A stretch of DNA of 64,000 nt from Apiosordaria backusii (Eukaryota; Ascomycota; Sordariomycetes; Sordariales; Lasiosphaeriaceae), in the NCBI GenBank assembly GCA_030549205.1, contig JAUKTV010000004.1, positions 1,364,001-1,428,000 of the forward strand, read 5' to 3'. Position numbers and translations under genes: made by a program. Every line of letters begins with the position of its first letter. Within the stretch, counting starts at the first letter, position 1. Under the pieces are notes generated by a model. That model was not told the origin of the DNA and searched no databases. It was given only the letters and a program-made list of their open reading frames with translations. Positions 63,161 to 64,000 of the stretch are shown piece by piece.

Positions 63161-64000
63161 ATGCCCCCCAGCAGAGGTTTCCTCACGTCGAGCCCCTCAT
63201 TGGGCCTTGCCAGAACGGTAAGCATATTGCTAAATTTCATATTTTTGGTCTTCTTTCTTTGGCCGCTTCATTGGATCGACTGAGCTCGTCCCCCATGCCT
63301 TTAACTCTGTCTACCGCTAACAAGTTTTCAGGCATTGCACAAGCCGTCCTCCCGATTCTCAACGCGACAGTTCGGCACGGCTCTGCGTACCAATGGCGTG
63401 GTTTCTCAGAACTCCCGCGCCCTCTCCGGGAGAAGGATAGGTGGCCCGATCACATTCACAGCGGCGATGGCACAATCCCGGTATGCCTCGACTCAACCGC
63501 CTGTCTCGCCGACCCCCAGCCCCGCCGTTTCTGGCCCGGTAGACTCGACCGCCAACCCCTCGCTGCTGTCAAATATCGACTCAACCCCTATATCACTGTC
63601 GGGGAGTGATCTACTCAACATGCCCGAGCAGATTGGCTTCCTGAAGTCTCTCGGTCTAGACTATGGCTGGGGCCCGACATCCATGATGGAGTCCATCCTC
63701 GAGCATACCTACGTTTGGACCGGTCTTCCATGGTGGGCATCAATTTGCCTGGTTTCCCTGGGAATCAGGGCCGTCCTTGTAAAGCCCATGTTCACCGCCG
63801 CTGAGATGGCCCAAAAGGTGCAAGATCTGAAGGCCAACCCAGTTTACGAGGCACTTGATAAGGAGATAAAAGGGTCTCTCACGTCTGGGATTGATCAGTA
63901 CACTCTGATGGATAAGAGGAACAAGATGAAAGTCATGCAGCGTGCGGCGGGCTACAGGATGCTTCCAGCTACTCTTCCGGCCATGCTTCAGATTCCGTTG
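63161..64000 (+). CDS. oxa1: Mitochondrial inner-membrane insertase Oxa1 (5' part, cut by window end)
   Basis: Partial gene, 242 residues seen, open at the window end. Exons are 63161-63217 and from 63332 on. The first 90 residues are rich in Arg, Ser and Ala and act as a presequence (SRFSTRQFGTALRTNG, RYAST). The YidC/Oxa1 core begins with GWGPTSMMESILEHTYVWTG and the first helix LPWWASICLVSLGIRAVLVK. The matrix loop with AEMAQKVQDLKANPVYEALD follows. Oxa1 inserts mitochondrially encoded and some imported proteins into the inner membrane (known role). The intron (GTAAGC...TTTTCAG) keeps the presequence in frame. It lies next to mim1, another mitochondrial biogenesis factor. Confidence 0.92.

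Noticed and set aside
1..64000. Transposons, CRISPR arrays, rRNA or a Starship-type element
   Set aside because: I saw no transposase, integrase, reverse transcriptase, tyrosine recombinase, terminal repeats or spaced direct repeats.

Overview
The window is nuclear DNA of a filamentous ascomycete, most likely a Sordariomycete (Sordariales-like; inferred from gene families only). It has short introns of about 50-80 bp with GTRNGY...YAG ends and CTNAC branch sites, about one gene per 2-3 kb on both strands, and typical fungal families: a PTH11-type receptor, Zn2Cys6 and C2H2 regulators, an AA11-like LPMO, an NLP, a Con-6 protein and OPT/MFS transporters. I see no transposon, rRNA, tRNA or CRISPR array. 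Gene models were built by hand by joining reading frames across splice sites, so exon limits are predictions.

Layout. 0.6-9.7 kb: a secreted berberine-bridge-type oxidase, a gap of about 2 kb, a PTH11-like receptor with a depleted CFEM domain, an MFS transporter and a GNAT acetyltransferase. 10.8-16.3 kb: a mitochondrial DEAD-box helicase (MSS116 type) convergent with an OPT transporter that carries a one-base frameshift. 18.6-23.3 kb: an intronless 1,557-codon gene with two Ulp1/C48-like protease modules, the second lacking its catalytic Cys, and a 129-bp tandem repeat at its 3' end. 24-33 kb: aldo/keto reductase, kelch membrane protein, SDR, a small acidic protein, a two-repeat Con-6 protein and an erythromycin-esterase-like protein. 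34.8-45 kb: Zn2Cys6 factor, APH-like kinase, a divergent pair of secreted-protein genes (NLP and a small Cys protein), a C2H2 gene whose 5' end is tandemly duplicated, a minisatellite and a small two-exon gene. 45.6-57 kb: ASST-type secreted protein, an MFS exporter with a second one-base frameshift, a 1,352-aa ankyrin protein with a long charged tail, and an AA11-like LPMO. 58.4-64 kb: conserved housekeeping genes gtr1 (TORC1 signalling), shp1 (Cdc48 cofactor), mim1 (outer-membrane import) and the 5' part of oxa1 (inner-membrane insertase), which runs off the window.

How the genes fit together. There is no convincing secondary-metabolite cluster because no backbone enzyme is present. The left and middle parts look like a mosaic of environmental-interaction genes (secreted enzymes, receptor, transporters, effector-like proteins) with some housekeeping genes. 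The right end is conserved core genome, with two mitochondrial biogenesis genes side by side. The strongest unusual signals are the tandem active/inactive Ulp1-like protein, the C2H2 gene whose duplication turned 5'-leader sequence into coding sequence, two single-base frameshifts at short C/G runs, several non-canonical splice donors including two GC-AG introns, and two stop-free introns whose lengths are multiples of three.
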